Shown here piece by piece: positions 17,357 to 26,551 of a DNA stretch of 64,000 nt. Numbering within the stretch: the first letter of the stretch is position 1; each line of letters starts with the position of its first letter. The notes under the pieces are model-generated. The model had not been told where the DNA came from, did no database searches, and was given only the letters and a program-made list of their open reading frames with translations. Position numbers and translations under genes: made by a program. Where the stretch lies: contig OZ245043.1 of assembly GCA_965224285.1 (NCBI GenBank), positions 2,666,001 to 2,730,000 on the forward strand. The letters are read 5' to 3'. The stretch comes from JAJCYK01 sp965224285 (GTDB lineage: Bacteria; Bacteroidota; Bacteroidia; Cytophagales; Cyclobacteriaceae).

Positions 17357-18645
17357 GCAAGATATTATTGGTGTTAAAAAGAGAATACCTGAGCCGTGTC
17401 CGGAAGCGCTCCTTTATTGTAATGACCATAGTTACTCCAATCTTATTTGTTGGGCTTATTGGAGCCATGACCTGGCTGGCTTTGAATGAGGACAGCGGTG
17501 ATAAAACTGTGGCGGTTATCGACGACAGTGGCTTGTTTGAGGGTAAGTTCAAAGATACCGAAGGCATCCATTTTGTTTATCTCCATGATCCTATCGAACA
17601 GGCTAAAGAGCAGTTTACCTCCCGCACCCGCGATGGCTTGTTGTACATTCCTGAAATTGATATCCAGAACCCTGAAGGTTTCCAATTCTTTAGTGAGGAC
17701 AACCCCCATTTTAAAGTGAAAAGCACAATCGAATATACTTTGAAAACGGAGATTGAACGGATAAAAATGGTCAACAGTGGTATCGACCTGGAAACTCTGG
17801 ATAACTTAAAAGTAGATGTTGAGCTAGATACTTACAATCTTACCGCCGATGGTGAGAAAGAAAGCAGCGCCTATAATACTTTGGCCACCGCTTATGTGAG
17901 CAGCCTGCTGATCTATTTTTTTCTATTTCTTTATGGAGTGCAGGTCATGAAAGGGGTAATAGAAGAAAAGTACAATCGAATTGTGGAAGTTATAATATCA
18001 TCGATAAAACCGTTTCAGCTGATGATGGGGAAAATTCTGGGGATAGCTGCTGTGGGATTAACCCAATTCCTGCTGTGGGTGATTTTATCTTCTGCACTAT
18101 TAGCCATTGCAGGGCTGTATTTCAACCTTGATGCCTCTGGAACTGCCTTAGCAGATCCGGTAGTGGTTGAAGATCAGCAAACAACCACGGAGTCCGCCAT
18201 TTGGGAAAGTATCAATGAAGTACCTTTTGCGGTGGTAATTACTTATTTCATTATTTTTTTTCTGGGTGGATATTTTCTCTATGCAGCTTTATTTGCTTTA
18301 GTAGGTTCAGCTATTGACAGCGATGCAGACTCACAGCAGTTTATGTTTCCCATAACCATTCCGTTGATTATATCAATCGTGGCCCTGGGTTTTGTGTTGA
18401 ACGATCCGGATGGAACATTGGCTTTCTGGATGTCTATGATTCCGCTGACTTCACCGGTTATCATGTTGGGAAGGCTTCCATTTGGAGTGGATACCTGGGA
18501 AATATTGCTCTCTATCAGTTTGCTGATCGGTGGTTTCATAGTCACTACCTGGGTTGCTGCCAGGGTCTATCGAGTAGGTATATTGGTGCATGGTTCCAAG
18601 GTCAACTATAAGACTCTGGTAAAATGGTTCTTTCAAAAGAACTGA
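17353..18645 (+). CDS. ABC-2 type transporter permease (NatB-like)
   Basis: 430 residues. One N-terminal membrane helix (about 20-40) is followed by a large extracytoplasmic domain of about 130 residues, then five more helices from about 185. YGVQVMKGVIEEKYNRIVEVIISS is the conserved cytoplasmic coupling element of this family. Members paired with NatA-like ATPases export sodium or drugs. It forms an operon with the preceding ATPase gene. Confidence 0.9.
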   Translation: MSKILLVLKREYLSRVRKRSFIVMTIVTPILFVGLIGAMTWLALNEDSGDKTVAVIDDSGLFEGKFKDTEGIHFVYLHDPIEQAKEQFTSRTRDGLLYIPEIDIQNPEGFQFFSEDNPHFKVKSTIEYTLKTEIERIKMVNSGIDLETLDNLKVDVELDTYNLTADGEKESSAYNTLATAYVSSLLIYFFLFLYGVQVMKGVIEEKYNRIVEVIISSIKPFQLMMGKILGIAAVGLTQFLLWVILSSALLAIAGLYFNLDASGTALADPVVVEDQQTTTESAIWESINEVPFAVVITYFIIFFLGGYFLYAALFALVGSAIDSDADSQQFMFPITIPLIISIVALGFVLNDPDGTLAFWMSMIPLTSPVIMLGRLPFGVDTWEILLSISLLIGGFIVTTWVAARVYRVGILVHGSKVNYKTLVKWFFQKN

Positions 18646-18704
18646 GGTTAAAGATGAATTTTGAGTAATTTAAGTCCTACCGGCCAATTCCGCACTCTCC
18701 AAAC

Positions 18705-19931
18705 ATGAGGGAATCATTTCAAAATCTAGGAGCCCCCGAGTTGTTCAAAGATAAAAGCAAGCTCAATTACCTGATCTTGATCCTGGCATTTCTTATCGGA
18801 GTAGGGTCTATCTATTACACCAATCTGATTGTTAAGCAACTCAAGTATCGGGAACAAATGCAAATTGAACTATTTGCCAGAACCCTGGAGACCCTGGCCA
18901 GTGATAATGCCCAATTCAATGACAATGTGATGCTCTTGTTTGAGGAGATCATTGTGGCTAATGAAACTATTCCGGTAATCGTGGCTTATAAGAATGGAGA
19001 GCCTAAGATTCATAGGAATGTCCACATTCCCATGGGTCTTAGCGACCGGGAAACCGAGGATTTCCTAAAAGAGGAAATTGAAAATATGAGGTCTCAATAT
19101 ACTCCCATAGTCATCGCCAATAAAAACGATGAGGGCGAAATTTTCAACTATGAATATATCTTCTATAAAAACAGTTTCCTGCTAACCCAGCTGCAATATT
19201 ATCCCTACGTACAACTTTCGGTAATAGCCATATTCTTTGTACTCTCTTATCTGGCATTCAGCTATTCCCGTACCGCCGAACAAAACCGGGTATGGGTAGG
19301 GCTGGCCAAAGAAACGGCACACCAATTGGGCACTCCATTATCGTCTCTTATGGCCTGGGTGGAATACCTCAAGGCCGATCCGGAATTGGAAAATAAAGAC
19401 ATCACCAAGGAATTGGACAAAGATATCAGGAAACTGGAAATGATCACCAACAGGTTTTCCAGTATAGGCTCCTTACCAGTCTTAAAAGACGAAGATATTT
19501 TTGCGGTAGTAAAAGCCAGTATAGGTTATTTGCAGACCAGGATTTCGTCGAAGGTGAAAATCAATCTGCACCAGGATGCCCCGGACCTACGCGCTCAGGT
19601 AAATCAACCGCTTTTTGACTGGGTAATCGAAAATATTTGTAAAAATTCAGTCGATGCCATGAGCGGATCCGGAGTAATCGATATTTTTATCAGCGCTTCT
19701 GCTGAGGGTAAGGTAATCCTGGACATATCCGATACCGGAAAGGGGATTCCGAAGAACCTGATTCAGCAAGTATTTCAACCGGGCTTCACTACCAAGAAAA
19801 GAGGCTGGGGCTTAGGACTCACCTTGGTTAAACGGATCATTGAAAACTATCATAAAGGTAAAATATTTGTCAAATCTTCGGAAACAAATACCGGAACTAC
19901 CATCAGAATACTATTGAACGCCCCAGCCTGA
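18705..19931 (+). CDS. Membrane sensor histidine kinase, orphan
   Basis: 408 residues. Two membrane helices (about 21-38 and 168-187) enclose a periplasmic sensor domain of about 130 residues. No HAMP domain is evident; the second helix leads straight into the kinase core with the phospho-acceptor H206 in KETAHQLGTPLSSL. N-box ENICKNSVDAM, G1 DISDTGKGIP and GWGLGLTLVKRI follow. No response regulator is adjacent, so its partner lies elsewhere. The signal it senses is unknown. Confidence 0.9.
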   Translation: MRESFQNLGAPELFKDKSKLNYLILILAFLIGVGSIYYTNLIVKQLKYREQMQIELFARTLETLASDNAQFNDNVMLLFEEIIVANETIPVIVAYKNGEPKIHRNVHIPMGLSDRETEDFLKEEIENMRSQYTPIVIANKNDEGEIFNYEYIFYKNSFLLTQLQYYPYVQLSVIAIFFVLSYLAFSYSRTAEQNRVWVGLAKETAHQLGTPLSSLMAWVEYLKADPELENKDITKELDKDIRKLEMITNRFSSIGSLPVLKDEDIFAVVKASIGYLQTRISSKVKINLHQDAPDLRAQVNQPLFDWVIENICKNSVDAMSGSGVIDIFISASAEGKVILDISDTGKGIPKNLIQQVFQPGFTTKKRGWGLGLTLVKRIIENYHKGKIFVKSSETNTGTTIRILLNAPA

Positions 19932-19985
19932 TCCGAAGAGGTAATTAATTATTCTAAGCCATTTCGCATTCAAGCAATTAATAGT

Positions 19986-19993
19986 TACTTTTG
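19986..19993 (+). promoter_or_regulatory. Predicted -7 box of atpD-atpC
   Basis: TACTTTTG is an exact TAnnTTTG match 40 bases before the atpD start. A good -33 TTTG is not visible, so only the -7 element is claimed. Confidence 0.45.
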
Positions 19994-20033
19994 CAGTCGA
20001 AAATTTCAACGCTTCAATTAAAAAAATACATAA

Positions 20034-21545
20034 ATGTCGAATACTGGTAAGATAACACAGGTAATAGGACCTGTGGTGGATGTTAGTTTTGAAGGCGAGG
20101 ACTCCAAGTTACCTGATATCCTGGACGCGCTGGTAGTCACCAAGGAAAACGGCCAGAAAGTGGTCTTGGAATGCCAACAGCATTTGGGAGAGGATCGGGT
20201 ACGAACCATTTCAATGGATAGTACGGAAGGATTTGTACGTGGCATGGATGTTTTAGACACTGGTGCCCCCATCAAGATGCCGGTAGGAGACTCCATTAAA
20301 GGCCGGTTGTTTAACGTGGTGGGAGAAGCTATAGACGGGATGGATGAGCCGGAAAACGAGAAGGGTCTGCCTATTCACAGATCTGCTCCTAAATTTGAAG
20401 AATTATCCACCTCTACTGAGGTATTATATACCGGGATCAAAGTAATTGACTTGTTGGAGCCTTATGTAAAGGGAGGAAAAATCGGATTGTTTGGGGGAGC
20501 CGGTGTAGGCAAAACCGTATTGATCATGGAGTTGATCAATAACATTGCCAAGGCATATGCGGGACTGTCGGTATTTGCTGGAGTGGGAGAGAGAACCCGG
20601 GAGGGCAACGACCTGCTGCGTGAAATGATCGAATCGGGGGTAATCAAATACGGTGAAGAATTTGAAAAATCCATGGAAGAAGGCGGCTGGGACCTAAGCA
20701 AGGTAGACGAAGAGGAATTGGCCAAATCACAAGCAACTTTAGTATTTGGCCAAATGAACGAGCCTCCGGGTGCGCGAGCCAGAGTTGCCCTTTCAGGATT
20801 GACCATCGCGGAGTATTTCAGGGATGGTGATGGAGAAGGTCAAGGAAGAGATATCCTGTTTTTCATGGATAATATTTTCCGTTTTACGCAAGCTGGTTCA
20901 GAAGTATCCGCATTGCTGGGAAGGATGCCATCGGCAGTGGGCTACCAACCCACACTGGCTACTGAGATGGGTGCTATGCAGGAAAGGATCACTTCCACTA
21001 AGAGAGGTTCAATTACTTCGGTTCAGGCAGTTTATGTTCCTGCAGATGACCTGACCGACCCTGCGCCAGCAACTACCTTTACCCACCTGGATGCCACTAC
21101 CGTATTATCCCGAAAAATTTCTGAGCTAGGCATTTACCCGGCAGTGGATCCGCTGGACTCCACCAGCCGTATCCTGAATGCAGAAGTTCTGGGTGATGAA
21201 CACTATAACACCGCTCAAAGGGTAAAAGAAATGCTGCAACGCTATAAAGAATTGCAGGATATCATTGCCATCCTGGGTATGGATGAACTTTCAGATGAAG
21301 ATAAATTAGTAGTACACCGGGCCCGCAGGGTTCAGCGTTTCTTATCTCAGCCCTTCCATGTGGCCGAGCAATTCACCGGACTCAAAGGTGTGCTGGTGGA
21401 TATCAAGGATACTATAAAAGGTTTTAATCAAATTCTGGACGGTGAACATGATGATCTTCCTGAAGCTGCTTTTAACCTAGTAGGGACTATTGAGGATGCC
21501 AAGGAGAAAGGCAAGAAATTGATGTCAGAAGCTCAAAAAAACTAA
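20034..21545 (+). CDS. atpD: F1F0 ATP synthase subunit beta
   Basis: 503 residues. The catalytic subunit of ATP synthase. Walker A GGAGVGKT is at 154-161; GERTREGNDL and the catalytic glutamate region are intact; ALLGRMPSAVGYQPTLATEMG is the DELSEED-side conserved block. It is longer than E. coli AtpD because of an acidic insertion after residue 200 (EEFEKSMEEGGWDLSKVDEE region), which I associate with Bacteroidota. atpC follows after 3 bases; the other ATP synthase genes are not in the window. Confidence 0.97.
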   Translation: MSNTGKITQVIGPVVDVSFEGEDSKLPDILDALVVTKENGQKVVLECQQHLGEDRVRTISMDSTEGFVRGMDVLDTGAPIKMPVGDSIKGRLFNVVGEAIDGMDEPENEKGLPIHRSAPKFEELSTSTEVLYTGIKVIDLLEPYVKGGKIGLFGGAGVGKTVLIMELINNIAKAYAGLSVFAGVGERTREGNDLLREMIESGVIKYGEEFEKSMEEGGWDLSKVDEEELAKSQATLVFGQMNEPPGARARVALSGLTIAEYFRDGDGEGQGRDILFFMDNIFRFTQAGSEVSALLGRMPSAVGYQPTLATEMGAMQERITSTKRGSITSVQAVYVPADDLTDPAPATTFTHLDATTVLSRKISELGIYPAVDPLDSTSRILNAEVLGDEHYNTAQRVKEMLQRYKELQDIIAILGMDELSDEDKLVVHRARRVQRFLSQPFHVAEQFTGLKGVLVDIKDTIKGFNQILDGEHDDLPEAAFNLVGTIEDAKEKGKKLMSEAQKN

Positions 21546-21548
21546 CCA

Positions 21549-21809
21549 ATGGGGTTACATCTGGAGATCATCACACCTGATCAGCAGGTGTACCAGGGAG
21601 AAGTAAAATCAGCTACCTTCCCCGGAACACTAGGTACATTTCAGGTACTGAAGGGTCACGCTCCCATCATTAGCTCTTTAGGTAAAGGACCTTTGGTATA
21701 TGTAAATCAGGAGGGCAGCCATGAAATGCAAATAGACGGAGGAGTGGTTGAAGTACTGAAAGATCAAATTACCGTGCTGGCAGAATCTATTGTACCAGCC
21801 GAAGAATAA
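21549..21809 (+). CDS. atpC: F1F0 ATP synthase subunit epsilon
   Basis: 86 residues: only the N-terminal beta-sandwich (LEIITPDQQVYQGEV, FPGTLGTFQVLKGHAPIIS). The C-terminal helical hairpin that inhibits ATP hydrolysis in E. coli is missing. Short epsilon chains of this kind are usual in Bacteroidota as far as I know. Forms an operon with atpD. Confidence 0.93.
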   Translation: MGLHLEIITPDQQVYQGEVKSATFPGTLGTFQVLKGHAPIISSLGKGPLVYVNQEGSHEMQIDGGVVEVLKDQITVLAESIVPAEE

Positions 21810-21863
21810 AACTCCATTAAAATAATCCGGAAGCCTTGACGTTATCTGGCATAGGCATCAGGT

Positions 21864-22754
21864 ATGAGTTGGCACAATATAATTATAATCAGTTTGTTTC
21901 TGGGGCTGTTTACAACCACGGCTGAAGCCCAGAAACTCCCCAAGGTCAAAAAATCTAAAAAGAAAAAGACTGAGACCATCAACCTGGACTCACTTAGTGC
22001 GACCCAGGCACCTACCATCAACCTGGAAGAAGATGAGGAGGAAGAGGAAGATCAAAAGAAGAAGAAAAAGCGCAGGAAGAAGAACGTTTTTTATGGGATT
22101 AAAACCAAGAAGGCCAGAATTAGCCGTCGAGCAGGAGCTAATCAGCTCTATGAAGAATTCTATTTTTTAAGAGATTTTAAAGAGCCAAACAGCTACGTCA
22201 GAGAAAAGTATTACTACGACCCAGAGGACCGTCGGATCAAATATAGTTCTTCCGTGCAAAATAAAGATGTGTGGATTCTGCATGGCCCTTATAAACGCTA
22301 TCTTGATGGGGTATTGATAGCAGAAGGAATATTTTACATTGGTACCAAACACGGCCGCTGGATGGAATATTTCAGTAATGAAGTGCTCAAAAACAAGGAA
22401 AAATTTTATCGAGGGTGGCCTAAGGAGGCCTCTATTACCTACCACGACCCGGAGGCGCTAAAGATAAAAGAAGTGGTTCCCATACGATTTGGCAAAAAAG
22501 AAGGCACCTACTTTTATTTTCATGAAAACGGAGTACTGGGAGTAACGGGAGAATATGAGAACGACCACCGGGTGGGAGTTTGGAAAGAGTACTATCAATT
22601 TCGCAGAAATCGCAGTAACCGTAAAAAAGAAGTGCAGTACGGGGAGGACGGTTACGATAAGGATTTCCGACCCTTCATTATTAAGGAATGGAACCAGGAA
22701 GGCAAACTGATTTACGACCGTGAATTGCGCCAGCGAAGGTTAGATCAAAGCTGA
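21864..22754 (+). CDS. Secreted MORN-like repeat protein with charged linker
   Basis: 296 residues. Signal peptide (IIIISLFLGLFTTTAEAQ) then a very charged, low-complexity stretch: a lysine-rich block, an acidic block of glutamates (about 53-60) and a second lysine/arginine block (about 62-71). The rest has repeats of the type GVLIAEGIFYIGTKHGRW and GVLGVTGEYENDHRVGVWKEY, which are MORN_2/YwqK-like repeats. Function unknown; such proteins are common in Bacteroidota envelopes. It lies 54 bases after atpC but need not be related to it. Confidence 0.7.
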   Translation: MSWHNIIIISLFLGLFTTTAEAQKLPKVKKSKKKKTETINLDSLSATQAPTINLEEDEEEEEDQKKKKKRRKKNVFYGIKTKKARISRRAGANQLYEEFYFLRDFKEPNSYVREKYYYDPEDRRIKYSSSVQNKDVWILHGPYKRYLDGVLIAEGIFYIGTKHGRWMEYFSNEVLKNKEKFYRGWPKEASITYHDPEALKIKEVVPIRFGKKEGTYFYFHENGVLGVTGEYENDHRVGVWKEYYQFRRNRSNRKKEVQYGEDGYDKDFRPFIIKEWNQEGKLIYDRELRQRRLDQS

Positions 22755-23114
22755 TCAATAGGCATCCTGAAAATGAGTGAGATCTCTAACCGAGTATCCG
22801 ATTTTATCCAGTAAAATGCTGATCAGATCAAAGCGGATATCTTTTCCCCAGCAATGATTGATCATATAATGCTCTGCCGTTTCCAAGATCTTTTGCTCCT
22901 GACGGGAACTCAACATTTGTTCCGGCAGCCCATAACGGCAACCGGAACGGGTTTTAACCTCTACGAAGACCAATAAATGTTGCTTACTGACTATAAGATC
23001 TATCTCTCCGGATCCCTGCCGAAAATTGCGCTTCTCCAGTTGATAGCCCATATTTTCCAGGTACTCCAGCGCTAAATCTTCTCCTCTTCGTCCTACACTC
23101 ATAGTTATTGACAT
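22755..23114 (-). CDS. yraN: UPF0102 (YraN) family nuclease-like protein
   Basis: 119 residues. A predicted PD-(D/E)xK-type endonuclease fold related to Holliday junction resolvases: GRRGEDLALEYLENMGY at the start, then GEIDLI with the acidic pair and FVEVKTRS as the ExK element. The role is unknown. I start at the ATG at 23114; a second ATG four codons later (23102) is also possible. A longer upstream frame of 52 residues overlaps the divergent pgi gene and lacks family similarity. Confidence 0.85.
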   Translation of the reverse strand: MSITMSVGRRGEDLALEYLENMGYQLEKRNFRQGSGEIDLIVSKQHLLVFVEVKTRSGCRYGLPEQMLSSRQEQKILETAEHYMINHCWGKDIRFDLISILLDKIGYSVRDLTHFQDAY

Positions 23115-23141
23115 GGAATTAATATAGCGGTTACCAATTTC

Positions 23142-23149
23142 TATTTTTG
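23142..23149 (+). promoter_or_regulatory. Predicted -7 box of pgi
   Basis: TATTTTTG matches TAnnTTTG exactly, 35 bases before the pgi start, in the short divergent region with yraN. A clear -33 element is not visible. Confidence 0.4.
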
Positions 23150-23184
23150 TTATTAAATTCGAATTTAGATTCCTCATAAAGATC

Positions 23185-24846
23185 ATGCTGGAAAATATTA
23201 ATCCTACCCAGACTGAAAGTTGGGAGAAACTCAAGACCCATGCCCAGGAGCTTTCTTCCACCGATATCAAGTCTCTATTTAAAAAAGACCAACGCAGAGC
23301 TCAGCGATTCTCTATCTTCTTTGAGAATATCTTATTCGATTACTCCAAAAACCTCCTCAATACTCAAACTATGGAGCTGTTGACCCAATGGGCGGTTGAG
23401 GCCAAATTAGATACAGCTATCCAAAAGATGTTTACAGGTGAAGCCATTAATGTTACTGAGGACAGGGCTGTACTGCATACTGCCTTGAGAAACCGATCGA
23501 ATGAACCGGTGATGGTCTACGGTCAGGATGTAATGCCGGAAGTGAATAAGGCATTAGAAAAGATCAAAGATTTTTCCATCGCCCTCAACTCTGGACTATG
23601 GAAAGGTTATAGCGATAAAACCATTAAAAGTATAGTAAATATTGGTATTGGTGGATCCGATTTGGGGCCGTTGATGGTGACCGAAGCCTTAAAACCCTAC
23701 GCTACCGGGAATCTGGATGCCTATTTTGTCTCCAATGTAGACGGTACCCACATCAGCGAGACTTTAAAAAAGTTGGATCCGGAAACCACTCTATTTTTAA
23801 TAGCCTCGAAAACATTCACTACTCAGGAAACCATGACCAACGCTAAAAGCGCCAGGGAGTGGTTTCTAGGGGTGGCCGGAGATCATAGCCATATCAAGAA
23901 ACATTTCGTGGCTATTAGTACCAACAGAAAGGCGGTCATTGATTTTGGTATTGATCCTCAAAATATGTTCACTTTCTGGGATTGGGTCGGGGGTAGATAT
24001 TCATTATGGTCCTCCATCGGATTGTCGATTGCCTGTTACCTGGGATACGAAAATTACCTGGCATTGCTGGAAGGGGCCCACGCCATGGATCTGCATTTTA
24101 GAAATAATCCCATTGGGGAAAATATCCCGGTACTGCTGGCCTTGATAAGCTGCTGGTATATTAATTTCTGGGGAGCCAATTCGGAAGCTATATTACCATA
24201 TGACCAGTATTTACATCGATTTGCCGCATACTTTCAGCAGGGGAATATGGAAAGTAACGGCAAGAGCACCGACCGCAACGGTCACCCGGTGGAGTACCTT
24301 ACAGGACCGGTAATTTGGGGAGAGCCCGGGACCAATGGTCAGCACGCTTTTTACCAATTGATACACCAGGGAACCACGCTAATTCCTTGTGATTTCCTGG
24401 CACCGGCCATCAGCCATAATCCCATTGGGGATCATCACCAGAAATTGCTGTCCAATTTCTTCGCCCAGACCGAAGCCCTGATGAATGGAAAATCACTGGA
24501 GACCGTGGAGTCGGAGTTGAGAGAATTGGGAATTCCCGATCATAAGATCGAAGAACTGGCCCCATTTAAGGTATTCCATGGTAATAAGCCCACCAATTCT
24601 ATCCTATTCCAAAAACTCACTCCCAGAGTTTTGGGGATACTTATTGCCACCTATGAGCATAAGATCTTCACCCAAGGCATACTATGGAATATCTATAGTT
24701 TTGATCAGTGGGGCGTGGAGCTGGGTAAACAATTGGCCAAGTCCATTTTACCGGAGTTGCAGCACCAGGGTAAAGTTTATACCCATGATTCTTCTACCAA
24801 CCAGCTCATTAATGTTTATAAAGAATTTAGTTCCCCCAAAAAATGA
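23185..24846 (+). CDS. pgi: Glucose-6-phosphate isomerase
   Basis: 553 residues, the long E. coli-like type. It interconverts glucose 6-phosphate and fructose 6-phosphate. IGIGGSDLGP (about 157-166), SKTFTTQETMTN, the catalytic glutamate region in QQGNMESNGKS, and GEPGTNGQHAFYQLIHQG with the catalytic histidine are all intact. It heads a plus-strand run in which manA overlaps by 4 bases, coupling glycolytic and mannose isomerases that share fructose 6-phosphate. Confidence 0.97.
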   Translation: MLENINPTQTESWEKLKTHAQELSSTDIKSLFKKDQRRAQRFSIFFENILFDYSKNLLNTQTMELLTQWAVEAKLDTAIQKMFTGEAINVTEDRAVLHTALRNRSNEPVMVYGQDVMPEVNKALEKIKDFSIALNSGLWKGYSDKTIKSIVNIGIGGSDLGPLMVTEALKPYATGNLDAYFVSNVDGTHISETLKKLDPETTLFLIASKTFTTQETMTNAKSAREWFLGVAGDHSHIKKHFVAISTNRKAVIDFGIDPQNMFTFWDWVGGRYSLWSSIGLSIACYLGYENYLALLEGAHAMDLHFRNNPIGENIPVLLALISCWYINFWGANSEAILPYDQYLHRFAAYFQQGNMESNGKSTDRNGHPVEYLTGPVIWGEPGTNGQHAFYQLIHQGTTLIPCDFLAPAISHNPIGDHHQKLLSNFFAQTEALMNGKSLETVESELRELGIPDHKIEELAPFKVFHGNKPTNSILFQKLTPRVLGILIATYEHKIFTQGILWNIYSFDQWGVELGKQLAKSILPELQHQGKVYTHDSSTNQLINVYKEFSSPKK

Positions 24847-25832
24847 TCCCATTATATCCCCTTAAGTTCAAACCTATAGCTAAGGAAAAAATATGGGGTG
24901 GTCAGAAACTGGGTAGTATTCTAAAAAAAGAAATCAGCCATTTGGAAAATTGTGGTGAAACCTGGGAGATCTCAGGGGTAGAAGGTAACATCAGTGTGGT
25001 GGATCAGGGCCCCTTGGTGGGTGAAACATTGCCAGAACTCATTTCCACCTACGGGGATCGTTTGGTAGGAGCAACAGTAAAGGAAAAATACGGGTTAAAT
25101 TTTCCCTTATTAGTAAAATTTATTGACGCAGATCAAGATCTGTCCATCCAGGTGCACCCTGACGACCACTTGGCAAGGTCCCGGGGTGAACTCAATGGCA
25201 AAACTGAAATGTGGTATATATTCCAGGCGGATGAAGGATCTGAATTGATTTGTGGATTCAACCGCCCTGTACAGGCTGTGGAATATTTGGAGCGGCTGCA
25301 TCAGGGGTCTTTGATGGAGATCCTAAACCGGGAAAAGGTTGAACCTGGTGATGCCTTTTTTATTCCTGCCGGCAGGGTTCATACCATTGGAAGAGGACTG
25401 TTGCTAGCCGAGATTCAACAAACTTCAGATCTCACCTACAGAATTTACGATTTTGATCGGGTAGATAAGCAGGGTCAGAAACGGGAATTACACACCGAAC
25501 AAGCGCTAGAAGCCATCGATTTTACTTTCTACCCGGAATATAAAACAGAATATGACCCACTAATTAATAGGGAAGCTCTTCTGGCTGATTGTGAGTATTT
25601 CACGGTAAATCGGCTCTACTTCAACCAGCAAACCTCCCGGGATTATACTAGTATCGATTCTTTTGTGATCTACGTATGTACCGCAGGTCAACTGGAGATC
25701 CATTGGGATCACCAGTTCATAACCGTGGGAAAAGGCGAAGCAATATTATTGCCAGCTGTAATCAAGTCTCTCCTCCTGATACCAAAAGATGAATTCACCC
25801 TGCTGGAAGCGTTTGTCCCCTCCTCCTCATGA
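24843..25832 (+). CDS. manA: Mannose-6-phosphate isomerase, class I
   Basis: 329 residues. It interconverts mannose 6-phosphate and fructose 6-phosphate and feeds GDP-mannose synthesis. The zinc-binding cupin set is visible: IQVHPDD, KTEMWYIF with its glutamate, and IPAGRVHTIG. The short length matches the Bacillus-type class I enzyme. Overlaps pgi by 4 bases upstream and lipB by 4 downstream. Confidence 0.93.
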   Translation: MIPLYPLKFKPIAKEKIWGGQKLGSILKKEISHLENCGETWEISGVEGNISVVDQGPLVGETLPELISTYGDRLVGATVKEKYGLNFPLLVKFIDADQDLSIQVHPDDHLARSRGELNGKTEMWYIFQADEGSELICGFNRPVQAVEYLERLHQGSLMEILNREKVEPGDAFFIPAGRVHTIGRGLLLAEIQQTSDLTYRIYDFDRVDKQGQKRELHTEQALEAIDFTFYPEYKTEYDPLINREALLADCEYFTVNRLYFNQQTSRDYTSIDSFVIYVCTAGQLEIHWDHQFITVGKGEAILLPAVIKSLLLIPKDEFTLLEAFVPSSS

Positions 25833-26542
25833 AAGTAAAAAATAAACATGTCTCCTTCCGGGATCTCGGTCTTATAGATTATCTGCAATGCTGGGAACTT
25901 CAGGAAAAACTGTTACGGGAATCAGTGGCAATAAAAACATCCAACCGAAAATCAAACCAATCAGTGGCTACTCCCAATTATTTGATCTTTTGCCAGCACC
26001 CCCACGTCTACACTTTAGGAAAAAGTGGAAATCAGGAGAATTTACTATTAAATGCGGATCAGCTGAAAGAACGTCACGCTCAATTTTACAAGATCAATCG
26101 GGGGGGTGATATTACTTATCACGGCCCGGGACAGCTGGTAGGTTACCCGGTACTGGACCTGGAGAATTTCTTTACTGATATCCATTTGTATTTGCGCACA
26201 ATCGAAGAAGCCGTCATTAAAACGCTGGCCGACTACAATCTTCAGGCGGGGCGTATTGAAGGTCTTACCGGCGTCTGGCTGGATTATGATGGAAGAGCTT
26301 CAGCATCTCCCAGAAAGATATGCGCTATTGGTGTCAAGACCAGCAGATGGATAACCATGCACGGTTTTGCCTTTAATATCAACCCTGACTTGAATTATTT
26401 TGATCACATTATACCTTGTGGGATCAGTGATAAGGCCGTAACTTCACTGGCTGTGGAGCTAGGCACTCAACCTGATTTCTCCCAGGTAAGTCAATGTCTG
26501 AAACAACACCTGGCGGAAGAATTTGGTATGATCCTGAACTGA
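25829..26542 (+). CDS. lipB: Lipoyl(octanoyl) transferase LipB
   Basis: 237 residues. It moves the octanoyl group from acyl carrier protein to lipoyl domains. GGDITYHGPGQLVGYPVLDL is the classic family block, the lysine of ICAIGVKTSRW and catalytic cysteine C197 in IIPCGISDKAVTSL complete the active site. A serine/threonine-rich insertion near residues 36-46 is unusual but lies in a variable loop. Overlaps manA by the ATGA junction. Confidence 0.95.
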   Translation: MKVKNKHVSFRDLGLIDYLQCWELQEKLLRESVAIKTSNRKSNQSVATPNYLIFCQHPHVYTLGKSGNQENLLLNADQLKERHAQFYKINRGGDITYHGPGQLVGYPVLDLENFFTDIHLYLRTIEEAVIKTLADYNLQAGRIEGLTGVWLDYDGRASASPRKICAIGVKTSRWITMHGFAFNINPDLNYFDHIIPCGISDKAVTSLAVELGTQPDFSQVSQCLKQHLAEEFGMILN

Positions 26543-26551
26543 ATCATTAGC

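Noticed and set aside
22000..22090. Repeat-like AAG/GAG run in the MORN-like gene as a microsatellite
   Set aside because: It encodes the charged Lys/Glu linker of the protein with mixed codons and is better explained as coding low complexity.
23115..23270. N-terminal extension of YraN by 52 residues
   Set aside because: It would run into the divergent pgi gene and across its promoter, and does not resemble the YraN family, which begins at GRRGE.
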